A DNA stretch of 64,000 bases from Prosthecobacter debontii. GTDB lineage: Bacteria > Verrucomicrobiota > Verrucomicrobiia > Verrucomicrobiales > Verrucomicrobiaceae. Where the stretch lies: positions 1 through 64,000 of the forward strand of contig CAMAQH010000011.1 in the NCBI GenBank assembly GCA_945860295.1, written 5' to 3'. Numbering within the stretch: position 1 is the stretch's first letter; every line of letters begins with the position of its first letter. Under the pieces are notes generated by a model that was not told the origin of the DNA, did no database searches, and saw only the letters and a program-made list of their open reading frames with translations. The translations under genes were made by a program, and so were the position numbers. Positions 63,735 through 64,000 of this stretch are shown here, piece after piece.

Positions 63735-64000
63735 TCAGAGTGAGATGACGGAACCCGTGCGTTGCGACTCCAGAGCGGCAGCGAATATCTCATGCGTGGC
63801 GACGGCTTCCTCAGGTGTGGCGCAGCCGAAGCGGCCTCCGAGTTCGCCTGCTCGCTCCATGAGATAGGCGGCCCACATTTGCTGGATCACATCAGGGAAG
63901 CCAGGCTCGAAGATGCCGCCGGTCACGGTTTTGAAAGGCGTGCCGAAACCCAGCTCGGTGCGCTTCCACCACTGCTCTTTGCCACGCTCGAAGATCCATA
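63735..64000 (-). CDS. Gfo/Idh/MocA-type oxidoreductase, C-terminal part only
   Basis: A frame open at the right edge ends at 63735; 87 residues are visible (WIFERGKEQWWKRTELGFGT, then IFEPGFPDVIQQMWAAYLME, ending ATHEIFAAALESQRTGSVIS). The closing pattern, a helix with A.HEIF.AAL.S..TG..I.L, is the usual end of Gfo/Idh/MocA proteins, so a sugar-type dehydrogenase is likely. The N-terminal Rossmann domain is outside the window. The stop is 5 bp from the kinase start, so the two are co-transcribed. Confidence 0.6.
   Translation of the reverse strand, partial: WIFERGKEQWWKRTELGFGTPFKTVTGGIFEPGFPDVIQQMWAAYLMERAGELGGRFGCATPEEAVATHEIFAAALESQRTGSVISL

Overview
The window looks like chromosome of a member of the Verrucomicrobiota, probably Verrucomicrobiaceae (Prosthecobacter-like). 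This is inferred from gene content, not from a marker gene. It carries two planctomycete-type cytochrome proteins with DUF1549/DUF1553 domains, two DUF1501 proteins, many secreted BNR-repeat sialidase-like proteins, a sulfatase, a DUF4838 protein, Tat-exported Gfo/Idh/MocA oxidoreductases and a signal-peptide-bearing polysaccharide pyruvyl transferase. No rRNA, tRNA, CRISPR array, insertion sequence or prophage was recognised.

Layout. 1-1188: a glycosidase open at the left edge. 1235-7310: aspartate-semialdehyde dehydrogenase, transketolase, a polyphosphate kinase 2, an ECF-type sigma factor and an AP2-like protein with a histone H1-like tail. 7311-10225: a leftward osmoregulated-glucan glucosyltransferase (opgH) operon. 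10226-11670: decayed DNA with a transglutaminase (TgpA) C-terminal relic, strong hairpins and a small membrane protein gene. 11670-23244: a sulfatase, a TolC/MFP/RND efflux operon, a CLC antiporter that resembles the fluoride-exporting branch, a LURP-one protein, and an ECF sigma/putative anti-sigma/PDZ module. 23245-33386: an O-methyltransferase, monomeric isocitrate dehydrogenase, a sialidase-SGNH hydrolase fusion and a DUF4838 protein, mixed with several gene relics. 33387-37516: oxidoreductases, including a divergent pair that resembles L-threonate and D-erythronate dehydrogenases.

37518-64000 is one leftward block of about nineteen genes with short gaps or overlaps. In transcription order it holds an oxidoreductase (open at the right edge), a PfkB sugar kinase, a FadR-type GntR regulator with a perfect 17-bp palindrome directly upstream of its start codon, DUF1501, two PSD1 cytochrome-type proteins, two SUMF1-sialidase fusions, a sialidase, an esterase-beta-helix fusion, a second DUF1501, a pyruvyl-transferase-like protein, a CxxCH protein, two lectin-fold proteins, a clan GH-A-like protein with an apparent internal deletion, a hydroxyacid dehydrogenase and two more sialidases. 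I infer a regulated, largely exported system for stripping and breaking down a complex and probably acidic glycan. The substrate cannot be read from the sequence.

A second theme is decay. At least six relics sit between intact genes: two nucleotidyltransferase-like relics, the TgpA tail, a four-helix-bundle (bAvd-like) remnant, an S11 peptidase with its catalytic core missing, and a chimeric scrap joining the end of one gene to a signal-peptide sequence.
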